Of a stretch of 64,000 nucleotides of DNA, positions 21,206 to 32,450 are shown piece after piece (position 1 is the stretch's first letter; the number at the start of each line of letters is the position of its first letter). Under the pieces are notes generated by a model that saw nothing but the letters and a program-made list of their open reading frames with translations, was not told where the DNA came from and searched no databases. Origin of the DNA: Aradus depressus (lineage: Eukaryota > Arthropoda > Insecta > Hemiptera > Aradidae); the NCBI GenBank assembly GCA_963662175.1, contig OY759225.1, positions 11,401,601 through 11,465,600 on the forward strand, in the 5' to 3' direction. A program made the position numbers and the translations under genes.

Positions 21206-21279
21206 TGTCCAACGAAGAAAAAAAAGAAGACACCTCTGGAGGAAAAAATGCCGGAAACAACAAAAAATGAAATAAGCTG

Positions 21280-21960
21280 TTCGGTATCTCCTAAAATGGG
21301 TAAATTATTTGTTATGACAATATTATATAATAATATATTGAAATATTATATGTTTTTATACTTACACAGCTATATTATTTTATTTTACCACACATTTTAT
21401 TTATTGTGACAAATTTAAGCTATCGAAGCATCTTAACCTAAAAGTTTTTTACCGAGAGATATTTTTATAGTTCGTAACATTGATATTTTAGTTAAATTCA
21501 CTACAACGGTAAATATAGTCAAAAATCAACTTTTGATGGCAGAATTTCTGGAATCAAGTCAAAAATGACTTAACCTATCTTAGATTCTTACTAATTTTAA
21601 TGCACATTTATTTCAATTTTCTAGCCAATTTTAATTACTAGCAAGATGTATTATAATTGTTATGATATTTAACAAAATAAAAACAACGACAAATGTATTA
21701 ATAAAATATAAAAATGATAAAAATGTATTAAAGTTACCAACTTATATAGAATTTTGGATTTTGAACTCAATTTTTAACCCTTCGAGAAAAAATATTGCAT
21801 AACACTTTTTCTCTTTCAATTATGATACCTACTCGTCAAAGATAACTGTTTACTTTAATTAAAAATGAAGTAATTTACTGAAATAATAAATATAAAATTA
21901 AAATATTAAAATAAAAACATGTGAGGGTTATATTGACCAGCTCTCGAAGGATCTTGTGTG
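21280..21960. other. No gene seen; AT-rich
   Basis: No frame, repeat match or RNA gene recognised. Confidence 0.5.
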
Positions 21961-22087
21961 CGCTGCGTGCGCAACCGTCCGACACACACATTTATTCAGC
22001 ATTGACTGAGACGTAGCGAAATCAGTTCGTCAGAATTCGGCCGAAAATGCACGAACGATCCAAACATGTGACATGTGGGGGACCGCG

Positions 22088-22827
22088 TCCACTAAACCCG
22101 TATCGTTCGTCAGTTTTCGGCCGAACAGGTGCGAAGTGCGAAGCGATCCCATTCTGCTGGGATTTTACGGACGAACAGGTGCGAAAGAGCTTAAAAAAAC
22201 ATAGACTGTGAAAAGTTAATTTTGCTTGTGCAAGAAAGAAAATACCTGTGGGACCAAAGGGAAAGCAATTATCACATGCGGAATGTACAAAAACAATTGT
22301 GGAGGGAGGCATCGTCCTATTTTCACGAATTAGATCCTAGTGGAACCTTCTTTGTAAATCAATCATAATTCTTTCTTTCCACTTACCTTAATGTAACAGC
22401 CAGCCGATCTTGTGGGAAAATCGCCACACGAAAATTACTGAATTTTTCGAGTCTTGAGTAGATGTTGTCAAGAATGTATTGAAAAGTGTCCTTTTCCATT
22501 CGAAAATAGGAAAAGTGGTGATTATCATCGATTTGAAGGTCACGCCACAAATGAGAAAATTCGCCAAACTCTTCTCTTTTTTCGAAAATGGGATTCACCC
22601 ACATTTCCCGTCTACGTCTATATCGCCTTCGTCGATAAATCAAAGGTGATAATTCCAACGCTAAAAATTCGTCGTCAGAATCATCGGAAAAACCGTTCCG
22701 AAGAGCCATCCCGTCCACGCATTCGGACGTACTGAGTGGATCAATGGACGATCGGCATTCGCACGAACGGCTTCGCCCGATTTCGTTGCTTCGCAGTTCG
22801 CAACTTTCCGGTCCCAGTGGACGACTA
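22088..22827 (-). mobile_element. Harbinger (PIF)-type DNA transposon relic
   Basis: Inverted GTCCACT/AGTGGAC termini (about 22088 and 22827) and GC-rich subterminal CGAACGGCTTCGCCCGA-type repeats enclose a transposase exon. There is no room for the rest of a Harbinger transposase or its Myb-like partner, so most of the element is deleted. Exact ends are uncertain. Confidence 0.6.
22387..22718 (-). CDS. Harbinger-type transposase, N-terminal exon
   Basis: From a methionine at 22718 the minus frame runs to a consensus splice donor (AAG/GTAAGT, intron starting at 22386). An acidic start is followed by an Arg cluster (YRRRRYRRRREMWVNPI), then EEFGEFSHLWRDLQIDD, YFRMEKDTFQYILDNI and FPQDRLAVTLR. 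This order (Arg-rich patch, W-V-x-P, FRM, RLAVTLR before the DDE domain) is typical of PIF/Harbinger and HARBI1-like nucleases. The DDE residues would lie in downstream exons, which are absent; a TCCCACAG at about 22240 could be an acceptor remnant. A well-preserved first exon in a gutted element suggests fairly recent decay. HARBI1-type domestication cannot be excluded but nothing supports it. Confidence 0.65.
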
Positions 22828-22859
22828 GGTTTATGGTCTGAGATAGCCCCTACCGAGAG

Positions 22860-23890
22860 CTAAATCATTTAAAACTTTTTTTATAACTAAATGTATTTGA
22901 AAAATATATTGGGGATTAATCTCAAAAAACAAAAAATAATAATATAAAAAATATATATAAAAATGAACGTTAATATTCACCCTCTGACGTCAGACATTAA
23001 CAATTACGACTCAATTTACATCTGTTCTATCATCTTCCATTGTTCGAATTTAAATTGTTTAAAAAACAAGGCACTCAGCAATGTACTTCATAAGCACCAT
23101 CAAACTTCACACTGACTGGACATATTTCAATAAACAAACAACAAAAAATATACAGACCATCTTCCAGGGTCCTGAAGACAACAGATACATTTCAGAACCT
23201 TCACCCGGTCAATTCAATGGTTCATCTGTTCCACTGCCTTCCTTATTTACTTGTTGTCTTTCAACAATTTTTTCTTCTTTCTCCGACTCCTTCTTTAACC
23301 TTTTGTCTTTATAAATTATAATTTAATTTATTTGTTAATGATAAAACTGTTTATTTACTTAAATTTACTCTTCTTTTTATAAACCCAATTGTAGAAATCA
23401 ATCGATTATCGTGACTAACATCGATTTCTTATCATATTTTACTTCTTTAACTTTCTTGATTTTTACGTTTTTTCTTGAATTTTGTTGATTATCCCCTTTT
23501 CTTTATTAAATATATTGTTTTGTTGTTTCTATAACATTCTTTGATATTCCATTTACATTATTATTTCATTACCATCTTAATTTGACGCATATATTTAAAG
23601 AATTTTCTGTATGAAAAACTCATGTTGTGACGTCATGACTTTTGCGTTTTTCATCAATAAATTACTTTGCTAAACTGTTTTTACTTGGATTTCTCTACTG
23701 TTTTCATGAACAAGTTTTTTTTTTTTTACTTACTAAAAGATATTTGCAACTATATAAAAATAAATACAACAAACAAATGTGATAATAGAGAGATAATGGC
23801 AATGTCAAGAGGGGAGAAATGGTGGCCAATGGTGACACTCCTTAATCACTGATTACCTATCATTTGTAACTAATCACTGTCAATGCTTCT
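22860..23890. other. No gene seen; AT-rich
   Basis: Short frames at 23081-23314 and 23667-23852 have no recognisable content. No repeat match found. Confidence 0.5.
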
Positions 23891-23894
23891 GCTC

Positions 23895-24420
23895 AGGAGG
23901 TCTCTAGGCCATTGACGTTTAACCATCGTAGGGGAAGTATGACAGAATGAAGGGCTCGGACTATAGGATTATTGTGGGAACTAAGAAGGGAAAATAATTT
24001 TTTATACTTGGATTTAGCGACTTCAGTGACCAAAGGTACGTTAAGGTCAGTGTGAAGAGTTTTGTTGGAGACGTAATAAGGAGCATTTTAGGAAGGATTT
24101 TGGATTGAAAGGATTGCAAGCCTTGGCAGAACCCCAAAGTTCAAGTCCGTAAGTCCAGATAGGTTTGAATATTGCGTTGTATATAAATCGTTTTGTTTTC
24201 AAAGTTAATTTGGATCTTTTGTCTAGTTGTCTTAGTAAAAGTTTATAACCTTCATTTCTTGTCTTTTCAGTCTTGTGTGAGGATTCCAAGTTAGTCGTTT
24301 GTCGAGTATGAGAACTAGATAGCGGACTTCGTTTTTTAAAGGGATGGGATTTTTGTTAAGGTAAACTGGAGGGCAGATACATTTTCGACGAAGGGTGAAG
24401 AGGATGTGAACTGATTTCGC
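23895..24420 (-). pseudogene. Jockey-like LINE reverse-transcriptase remnant
   Basis: In broken minus frames: VYLNKNPIPLKNEVRYLVLI, LDKRLTWNPHT, a frame break near 24290, RNEGYKLLLRQLDKRSKLTL, KTKRFIYNAIFKPIWTYGLE, LWGSAK, and further on VTEVAKSKYKKLFSLLSSHN. These are the thumb-proximal blocks of Jockey-clade reverse transcriptases. The catalytic FxDD box is not included and several frame breaks are present. Confidence 0.7.
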
Positions 24421-24614
24421 ATGAACTTAAATACATTTTCTTCACAGTGTCTTTATGTTTTGGGTTTTATCAAAGTTGCTTTTTGTTCTTTGATAAGCCT
24501 TTTCATTGGCACAATTCTCTTTTATAATTTATAATGTATTTGTTTTTCTGCATTGTTTTGTTATTTTATTCCGTTTGCACTTCTCCATGGAGACATGTTG
24601 TTTTCATTACATCC

Positions 24615-24716
24615 TAGGTGAATAAATGGAAAATGTTAGACTGCCCCAGTAGAATCGGGGTGAGTGACGAAAGAGCGCTCTGGTAGTAGGCGATATGACG
24701 TCGTACACAATAACTT
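24615..24716 (+). repeat. SINE-1, 3' end fragment
   Basis: CCTAGGTGAATAAA, CAGTAGAATCGGGG, GACGAAAGAGCGCTCTGGTA and GTAGGCGATATGACGTCGTA. Confidence 0.65.
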
Positions 24717-24859
24717 TCTGCTCTATTTGTCCTGAACAGGAACTTAAGAGGATCTCTGAACTTCCTTCTTCTATTCAACTATAGTGGTATAGAGAATAAT
24801 AGTTCTTTCTAACTCTAGATTGAACATAGAAAAATATATATATATATATTATAAGATAT

Positions 24860-25190
24860 AAAAGGGGAAATTCTGGGGACGGGAAACAAAAGATACGGTC
24901 CAATTGTTTCAGTTTAACAGGAATGGCAAGCTCTCCTGTATTATATTCCAGGGAGGAGAGATTCTCAGTGACGGGATTATTAAATATTCCCTTGGGAAAT
25001 TTGAAATTAAAATCATCATATTTAATTTGTCTTTCCGCTTCCAAGTTACTTCTCTTGTTCCCTAGAGCTCTGTAAATGGGGCATTTTTTAAAATGAACAT
25101 TTCATACTTAGGTTCATAGTATGTGCAGTTTTGTACATATGTGGCTGTGAAAGGTCTTCTATGAATATGACAGATTCTGTAGAATTTATT
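24860..25190 (-). other. Possible decayed coding stretch, unidentified
   Basis: Minus-strand translation reads HRRPFTATYVQNCTYYEPKY, KNAPFTEL, and after a frame slip NKRSNLEAERQIKYDDFNFK and VTENLSSLEYNTGELAIPVK. The composition looks protein-like rather than random. A ATTTACAG precedes the second part and could be a splice acceptor. It may be an unrecognised LINE segment or a host-gene exon; I do not recognise a family. Confidence 0.25.
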
Positions 25191-25199
25191 CTTTCACAA

Positions 25200-25330
25200 A
25201 TTTGATAAAGACAATTATATAAAATAAATAAAATTAAATGAACAAATAAATATAACCACATTTCCTGTAGAAATTATAGCTGGTCTACTAAATTTTGATT
25301 TCTACAGTAATTTCCGAAAAGAGCCCTAAA
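25200..25330 (+). repeat. Small dispersed repeat with TGTAGAAAT arms
   Basis: ACATTTCCTGTAGAAA ... ATTTTGATTTCTACAG ... TTTCCGAAAAG recurs inverted at 45893-45965. It may be a MITE invaded by the adjacent minisatellite. Confidence 0.5.
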
Positions 25331-25387
25331 AAAAATAAAAAAAGTTCAAGATGTGCAATTTTGAAGAAAGTCCACGTATTTTTTTTT

Positions 25388-25697
25388 TTTTCTAAATTTA
25401 CTAAAGAGATGCCACATTGTTTTTCTAAATTTACTAAAGAGATGCCACATTGTTTTTCTAAATTTACTAAAGAGATGCCACATTGTTTTTCTAAATTTAC
25501 TAAAGAGATGCCACATTGTTTTTCTAAATTTACTAAAGAGTTGCCACATTGTTTTTCTAAATTTACTAAAGAGATGCCACATTGTTTTTCTAAATTTACT
25601 AAAGAGATGCCACATTGTTTTTCTAAATTTACTAAAGAGATGCCACATTGTTTTTCTAAATTTACTAAAGAGATGCCACATTGTTTTTCTAAATTTT
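25388..25697. repeat. 33-bp minisatellite, about 9 copies
   Basis: Unit TTTTTCTAAATTTACTAAAG + AGATGCCACATTG, almost perfectly homogeneous (one AGTTGCC variant). Because 33 is a multiple of 3, it is open on both strands (11-residue repeats), which is a repeat artefact. Confidence 0.95.
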
Positions 25698-25699
25698 GC

Positions 25700-26037
25700 T
25701 AAAATGTTAAATCTAATTCAAAGGTATAAATTGTCTTTCTTGGAAATGAAAAGCATAGAATAAGAGAACAAATATTGGGTTTATTTACCTAAACCTACAT
25801 TATTAATTGTGTAACTAAGATTGGAATTCACTACACCTTAAGCCTAAAACACTTTTCTCTCCAGACTTTTTTTATATAAATAATAATAAATGATTTTGTA
25901 ATATATTATTGATCTAAACTAATAACCAACAAAAAAGGTGCGTTCCAGTTTACTCTAAAACTTTGAAAGTTCGTAAACATTCCTAAACGCTCCCACATAG
26001 ACCACTGACACTCACATCAACGCAATAATGGTTCCGG
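25700..26037. other. No gene seen
   Basis: AT-rich; nothing recognised. Confidence 0.5.
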
Positions 26038-26335
26038 GTCGCCGGTAGCTCAGTGGTATGCGTGCTTGGCTTCTGAGCTCAAGATCGTGGGTTCGAAACC
26101 CGACCGAGGCTCGTAGTTTATTTTATCTGGGAGGTAGAATAAACTTAAGCATGCCGTCCTTCGGATGGGACGTTAAGCGATGGTTAAAGACCCCTGCCCT
26201 AGGTGAATAAAAATTTAGGACTCGCACAGTAGAGTCGGTCTCATGTCCACCAGAGTGACGAAAGAGCGCTCTGGTAGTAGGCGATATGACCTCATAGTTA
26301 AATCCCGGGCATGAGTCATAAAACCTAACCTAACC
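26038..26335 (+). mobile_element. SINE-1, near-complete
   Basis: The head carries an A box (TAGCTCAGTGGTATGCG) and B box (GGGTTCGAAACCC) spaced as in a tRNA gene, i.e. an internal RNA polymerase III promoter. Then body blocks GTCCTTCGGATGGGACGTTAAGCG, TAGAGTCGGTCTCATGTCCACCAG (in pieces) and GTAGGCGATATGACC. The tail is CATAAAACCTAACCTAACCC. About 50 bp of the body ('CCCGAGCCTGTACG...') is deleted. No clear target duplication. Confidence 0.85.
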
Positions 26336-26339
26336 CTAA

Positions 26340-26933
26340 CATTCCTTATATGTACTAAAGGCACAAGAAAAAATAGAAATAGGTCTTTTACAAAGGATTT
26401 GAGCTCATAGTTTTCTATAAATGACGGTATTGCTTTCTCGTGCTTGTCCCATTGTAGCACAAGGAACGGTAGAGAACATCTGAAGTAACAAATGGGACGA
26501 TAAAAAAAACAGAGAACCAGCAAATGGGTTGGACAAAATGTATTTTATTGTTCCAACATATAAATACAAAACAGAAAGATAACACCTCAAATGGCAACAA
26601 TGGCGAGGCAAGAACCTGTACGCATTTTCAGTTGTTGTTAGGATATCGCAAACCAGTGTTGGATGCTTTCTGCGTATCCAAACAGAACGACAGACAACAG
26701 ATAGATTACATTATAATGAAACTTCCTCAGATATACGAAGTATGGGAGAAATTATGTAATCGGCCAGAAAATCTAAAATTAGTTTTCACTGAAATTTCAT
26801 TTTTTCCGACACAAATATCATTGGCGGAGCTATGGGGGGCTGGAGTGGGCATGGCTCCCCCAGAATGCACGGTGCTCCCTCAGAAAAGTGCGATCTAATG
26901 TACCTAATTAAAAAAAAATATATATATATATAT
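26340..26933. other. No gene; TTCCCCAG-family fragment inside
   Basis: 26720-26810 matches the family's right end inverted (ACTTCCTCAGATATACGAAG, TTATGTAATCGGCCAGAAA). The 124-codon frame 26524-26898 crosses this repeat and is rejected as a gene. Confidence 0.4.
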
Positions 26934-27529
26934 CCGCTAATCCGGATACCGATTATTATTTATTTATTTAAACATTTAATTTAGCGAGCTGTAAGTACGA
27001 AAATAATTCAAAGAGAGAGTTTGACTACTGACCTTGAGGCGCCTACAAGATCGTACGGCAAAACGACGTCGGTCTTCTTTAAAGCGAAAACATTGTATGG
27101 ACTTTTTTTAGTGAGTCTAAAAATATTATTCTTGTTTTCATTACGTACTGTACATTTTTTTTTATTTTATAGTCCTGTTTAGAATTTAACTTTTACATAT
27201 TTCGCTTTTAAAATTTTTAATTTATTACATTAATGTACTGTGGTTTGTTTTGTACAGTAGTACTGTACAATAAATACATTTTGAGTTTTAATCACAAAGA
27301 TGTTTTGTTTTGTTAACCCTATCTCAGTTCGTAGGTCGAAAACTTAGATCTACATACATATACATTATGTAGTATTGAAAATAAAATTAAACTGAAGGAA
27401 AAGGTGTATTTATTAGAAGAAAAAAAATATTTATCATGTGCATTTTACAACAAATTCCGTTTAATGAGGACTTTCGGTGATCCGGACGGGGTCCGGTCCC
27501 ATCTAGTCCGGATTAGCGGGACTCTACTA
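26934..27529. mobile_element. pogo/Tigger-like element relic
   Basis: Inverted ends CCGCTAATCCGGA (left) and, in reverse, GAGTCCCGCTAATCCGGACT (right), typical of pogo-group termini. The left tip is replaced by an AT repeat. No transposase frame in 600 bp. Confidence 0.6.
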
Positions 27530-28551
27530 TAATATATAACGACAACTCCACCACAGACAAACATCACAGTCACGACATTAGAAGGATATAGAAAGCTTCA
27601 GTTCCCAGTCAAAAGTTATTCAGATTCAAATTACGCTTTCTTAAAGTTTGGACTCCAACGTATGCTGCCAATCGGCGAAGTATGAGTGTTTAGTGAACGC
27701 ATCGTCGTCGTGCCTATCACAAAAACTCCACACGGCGGTGTAATAATTACCTATAATAAAAAGACTATTAAGACTAACTGCATATTTTAGAATGTATTCA
27801 ATGAAAGCCATAAAAAGTGAAAAAAATTGTTTTTTAGAGTTCATTTAGTGCTATCAGATGAACAAGAACGAAATAGTAAAAAATAAAATTTCAGCTTAAA
27901 AAGTATAATATAACATCGAAATTTTGAAGCAACAAAATTTTATCCCCCCCCCCCTGATGAACATCCTGTATGAGGAAGGATTCAGAAGTCAAATACTGAA
28001 TTTTAGCATTAACGTTCGACCGGTTTTAGAGGAAGAGCGAAAAAATAATTGATTAATTCATAATGGGGAAGTACCTTGCTTGTGATTCACCGTCGACTTT
28101 TTTTTTTATATAATTGCTACTTAGTCGAATTTAGAAGCCAATTTCACCGAGACGGAAAGGAAATCCCTAAGTTCCCTGGCAAGATGATCGTATTATTAAA
28201 TTATTGTTCCCACTTAGCCCTCAGCCTCAAAATAACATTTTACGAAGTCCTACTTTCACTCAAACTTTTCAAGATTGACCTTAATAAGTTATAAACTTTA
28301 TAAAGCAAAACACGCTATGAGCACCATCGAGGCGTTGTCGTGGCAAACTGACGTCCCACTCTGTGCGCATTCCTTATTAATTTTAAACATTTCTCATTAA
28401 TTGGGATTATGTAATATGCTGGCGTCAGAGGTTATCATTGTGCTTCGAAATTTATCTGTATAAAAGGTGGTTGGTCTATGAAAATCCTGTTGTACCCGCA
28501 TAAAAATTTTTTCTTTATTTGATGCTCTATTTATACAAATATAGTTGGTTA
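27530..28551. other. No gene seen
   Basis: Includes a TTCCCCAG-family end at about 27955-28095 (GGGGAAGTACCTTGC, a 9-C run before it). Short frames have no features. Confidence 0.45.
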
Positions 28552-28738
28552 TTATGACTCATGCCAAGGGGTCTTTAAGTACAGACTCGGGACCATCGCT
28601 TAACATCCCATCCGAAGGACGGCATGCTTAAGTTTATTTTACCTCCCAGATAAAATAAACTAAGGGCCTTGGCCGGGTTTTGAACCCATGTTCTTGAGCT
28701 CAGAAGGCGAGCACGCATACCACTGAGCTACCGGCGCC
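28552..28738 (-). mobile_element. SINE-1, internally deleted
   Basis: The tail/3' end (TTATGACTCATGCC) is joined directly to GGGTCTTTAAGTACAGACTC, so about 110 bp of body is missing. The tRNA-like head is complete (GCTCAGTGGTATGCGTGC in reverse). The flanks TATACAAATATA and TATAAAAATATA look like a target duplication. Confidence 0.75.
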
Positions 28739-28789
28739 CTGTATAAAAATATATATTTTACATGGAGAGGAAGAGTGATATATACATTT

Positions 28790-29350
28790 TTTGGGGCGGT
28801 ATAACTTTAGTTGTATATGTTCTATCTCATATATTAGGGCAAACTGATGATTGGAAATTTATTAAGGAACATTTTTGGTGATAACCAATTTTTCGATTGG
28901 ACTAACCGTTTTTGCGTAAATAAAGAAAACGTATTTTTTTTTAAATGTGTTTCAAAGTGCTCTGCGAATAATCTATGCCTTTTAGTTTCCTTTACAACTT
29001 TCATTCAAAAAGATGTTTCATTAGATATAGTATTTTGTAAAGTGTATTTAGGTCCTGAGGTAGTTTAGTCTTAATTTTTGTTTAATTTCGGTCAAAATCT
29101 AATCAGATCTAAGTTAGCATATGTCATTTTCAAATTTCAAATTTATTACTACAATCGTTTCTGAGTTAGATCCTCACAAACTTCCAATCACATGCACACA
29201 GACAACATCGAGAAAATTGTCAATATATGTCCAGGGGACCGTTGGAAACTCTATCTCGGATTTTCGCAAAATACTTTCTTATACTCCAAGGTTATAATTA
29301 ATAATAACAATAATTAACTACACAATAATTAAAACAATTCCCATTAATTT
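28790..29350. repeat. Dispersed repeat, also at 16770 and 48400
   Basis: The first half matches 16850-17020 and the second half (GTCCAGGGGACCGTTGG, AATAATAACAATAATTAACT) matches the reverse complement of 48400-48600. No terminal structure or coding sequence is evident. Confidence 0.5.
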
Positions 29351-29356
29351 CCATAG

Positions 29357-29655
29357 GGTGCCGGTAGCTCAGGGGTAGCACTTTTGTCTTCTGAGCTCAA
29401 CATCGCGGGTTCGAAATCCGGCTGTGGCCCTTAGATATTTTTGTCTGAGAGGTGAAAAAAAAATGAGCGTCCTTCGGATGGGACGTTAAGCGATGTTCCC
29501 GAGCCTGTACGACGTCAGATACTCTCTAAAGACCCCTATTCTAGGTAAATAAACCTAAGGAGGCATAATTTAGGACTCCCGTTGTAGAGTTGGGCAGAGC
29601 ACTCTGGTAGTAGGCGATATGACCTTGTTGTTAAAGCCTGGGCATGAAACATAAT
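29357..29655 (+). mobile_element. SINE-1, near-complete
   Basis: A box (TAGCTCAGGGGTAGC) and B box (GGGTTCGAAATCC), then the full body to GGGCATGAAACATAATAG. The flanking TTAATTTCCA/TTAATTTACA may be a target duplication. The tail lacks CCTAA units. Confidence 0.8.
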
Positions 29656-29659
29656 AGTT

Positions 29660-30397
29660 AACTATTAATTTACAGCATTGTATATGTTTTTGTGGAATAA
29701 AACAATTTAAATGTTAAACAAATTATTTTCTGTTGTTTATTTTCGAAGAATTATTTCCTCATAATCAAACCAGAGTTTCCCGAAGTGAGGACGCTTGAAA
29801 ACCACTTTTTTAAGTCCCATTTGTATAAAAACTCCTGGTTCAGGAAGAGAGATCTATTCGTTTAGAAATGTTTTTTGCACACTTTTTGACAGCATTGCAC
29901 TTATTTTTATTTTAATGCCTTTTAAATTCAATTCTGATCTTAATGGCTACCAAAAGTGCTTTTTTTGTATGGTCGAGGATAGTGGTAGAAGTTTGGCCTT
30001 CCTGTACGTGTGGCTAAGGCCGACAGTAAAAAGTGGTTGGTTGTGGTTAAGACCTTCCTGGTTAAGGTCAATCCCAAGAGAGGGAGGGTATTCGCACACA
30101 GGCGCAGTATTAGTTAAGGCCGATAGCACATGGTAGTGGGGTTATGCCCTCCCCATGCAGACATCACAGAGGTTAAGTCCAACAGTAAAAGTTGTTAAGT
30201 ATGGTTTAGGTTTTTCTACATGGGCGTAATAATAATTATGGCTAATCACAAATGGTAGTTGGTTGGTAAGCTTCCCACATGGGCATCACAAAGCGGGAGT
30301 TGGCAAGAACAATCGGCAACCTTGCAGCTCATCTCCACCCCATTTTTCGCAAATGTGTCAAAATTACTTTGTTTTTAGAAAAAAAAAAAAAATCAAT
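29660..30397. other. No gene; diverged short repeats
   Basis: 29990-30300 repeats GGTTAAG(A/G)CC...GACAGTAAAA and CCACATGGGCATCACA-type blocks with irregular spacing. The 113-codon frame 29795-30136 has no recognisable domain. Confidence 0.4.
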
Positions 30398-30408
30398 TGT
30401 CGCCGTAT

Positions 30409-30740
30409 AGGTTAGGTTAGGTTTTATGACTCATGCCACTATATATCGCCTACTATCAGAGCGCTCTTTCGTCACTCTGGTGGACATGAGCCCGATTCTA
30501 CTGTGAGAGCCCTAAATTTTGACTACCCTAAATTTTTATTCAGCTAGGGCAGGGGTCTTCGAGTACCTGACATCGTACAGGCTCGGGACCATCGCTTAAC
30601 ATCCCATCCGAAGGATGGCGTGCTCAAGTTTATTTTACCTCCAAGATAAAATAAACTAAGGGCTTTGCTCGGGTTTCGTACCCACGATCTTGAGCTCAGA
30701 AGACAAGCATGCATACCACTGAGCTACCGGCACCCTCCAG
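30409..30740 (-). mobile_element. SINE-1, near full length
   Basis: Flanked by TGTCGCCGTAT / TGTCGCCTTAT (30398-30408, 30741-30751). The tail is (TTAGG)n in this orientation. The body is complete with a short internal repeat around CCTAAATTT; the B box is mutated (GGGTTTCGTACCC in reverse). Confidence 0.85.
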
Positions 30741-30751
30741 TGTCGCCTTAT

Positions 30752-31499
30752 ATAATTTACTTTCTTTGGTTATAGTTTTCACTGAAAAAATCAATTTTCC
30801 ATTATTATTTTTTGTAAAACTCGAAAAAATAACGCTATTTACCGAAAATGATAAACAAGTAAATGATGTGTTGCAACGGGTGAAGCTAGCGGCAAAATCG
30901 CAGATTACCTCCGCCCCACTTTTAAACGTTTCCCAAAGGACATGATTCACCGGCCTCACTGTTAGTGAACATTTGACAGGTTTTCTTCTGGGCTTAGTAG
31001 AGTGTATTGTTGGATAATAATGAATATAAAGTTACCATAGTGTGGATTACCATTTTGGTCACAAATAGACTTACCCACACTCAGAAGTTAGAAGTCTGTG
31101 GCAATATTATGTAACCAGTACGGAGAATACAATATATATTTTGAAAAAGAAAAAGAAAAACAAAATAACAAAAGCTATTTTTTTCTTATATAGGTACAAT
31201 CAAGTAGAATAAAACAATAAATACTTATCTATTAATATAAATACAATATTGATAGCTTCTTTTATCTTCAAAAAAATATAATATCGCCTTAGGACGAGGC
31301 ATTATAATTTGTAATTGACAAAATGAAATATAAAAATAAAATAAAATGCTGTAATCGTATTCACGTTCACGGTTCTGATCACCATTAATATATATGTATC
31401 ATTTATCCGTGGGCCGTAATTTGAGTACAGTATTTTATTGCAACAATTCAAACAAAATAAACGGTGAACGATTTTGATGAATTATTATAATACCTACTT
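30752..31499. other. No gene seen
   Basis: The first 200 bp is open on both strands (78 and 87 codons) without a recognised product; the rest is AT-rich. Confidence 0.45.
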
Positions 31500-32450
31500 G
31501 GTATCGGCCAAAAGTATCGATACTTTACTTGTATCGATAGACCCCTAGGCCCATGGCTTTAGCCATTCCCGCTATGCCACTGTATTTAACCCAAAGCTTC
31601 TATTATACAATTAGACATTGTTTTTCTCTTCCTTGGTATCGATACTTTACTTGTATTCAATTGTATCGATAGATCCCTAGGCCCATGGCTTTAGCCACTC
31701 CCGCTACGCCACTGTATGTAATCCAGAGCTTCTAGTATACAACTAGATATTGTTTTTCTCATCCTTGGTATCGATATTTTACTTGTATTCACTTGTATCG
31801 ATAGATCCCTAGGCCCATCGCTACGCCACTCAGTGTTTCCAGACGTACGATAATCATCGTACATGTACGATAACTCAAGCAAAATTAGGAAAATGTACGA
31901 TGTACGATTATCGTACAATGTTTGTACGATAATAACAAAAAAAGTACGATATTGTACGATAAAAAATAAAAATTTTTACTTTATTCAAATTCAAACCATT
32001 TCAAAATTTCCCGCGTATTTTATGTAACTGTAGGTCTCTATATGCAGCGATAGATCGATGTTCAGCGTATCGATTCAACACTATCTTCATAGTTGTATTC
32101 AGAGAGCAAAGTATTTGAATGTCCCCTGCCAATCTTATCGTGTAGAACAACCAAAACAATATTTCGAAAACGGTTTCTTCGGGCACGTGCAACTTTTTTT
32201 AATTTTTAATTTTAATAAGAAACTTGTATAATCATTTAGTACGATTTTTTTGAACGATTTAAAAAAAAAATGTACGATAAAACGTACGATAATTTTATTT
32301 TTCACCGCACGATAATCGTACGATAATTTTCGATATCTCGATACGATATGTTGTAGTCAAGAATCTGGCAACACTGACGCCACTGTATGTAACCCAGAGC
32401 TTCTATTATACAACTAGATATTGTTTTTCTCTTCCTTGGAGAAGAGCATT
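31500..32450 (+). repeat. 132-bp satellite, about 3.5 units, split by hAT
   Basis: CCCTAGGCCCATGGC recurs at 31543, 31675 and 31807, a strict 132-bp period. The unit includes GGTATCGATACTTTACTTGT, GCTACGCCACTGTATGTAA and ACTAGATATTGTTTTTCTC. The array resumes at 32385 after the insertion and stops at about 32440. Confidence 0.9.
31831..32376 (+). mobile_element. hAT-type MITE, 546 bp
   Basis: Ends CAGTGTTTCCAGA and TCTGGCAACACTG are inverted partners, flanked by a perfect 8-bp duplication ACGCCACT (31823-31830, 32377-32384), diagnostic of hAT. Both subterminal regions are packed with (T)GTACGATAAT motifs in both orientations, probable transposase-binding sites. A 63-codon minus frame inside is not a transposase. 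Confidence 0.9.

Larger units (their letters stand above)
21048..21272. repeat. Near-perfect palindrome, about 112-bp arms
   Basis: Arms 21048-21159 and 21161-21272 are reverse complements with one mismatch seen and a single central base (21160). AAATGAAATAAGCT lies just outside the left arm (about 21014) and at the right arm end (21265), resembling a target duplication. Open frames on both strands are mirror images and not genes. Each arm carries a degenerate hammerhead-like motif. Confidence 0.9.

Noticed and set aside
21003..21275. Overlapping 77- and 90-codon frames
   Set aside because: Mirror images created by the palindrome.
25295..25702. Repeat proteins on both strands (SKFTKEMPHCF and antisense)
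   Set aside because: Minisatellite with a 33-bp period; no promoter or start context and both strands are equally open.
26038..26110. tRNA gene
   Set aside because: The A and B boxes are convincing but they form the head of SINE-1 and continue into the SINE body and tail; the acceptor stem is not formed.
26524..26898. 124-codon plus-strand frame
   Set aside because: Crosses a TTCCCCAG-family fragment and has no recognisable domain.
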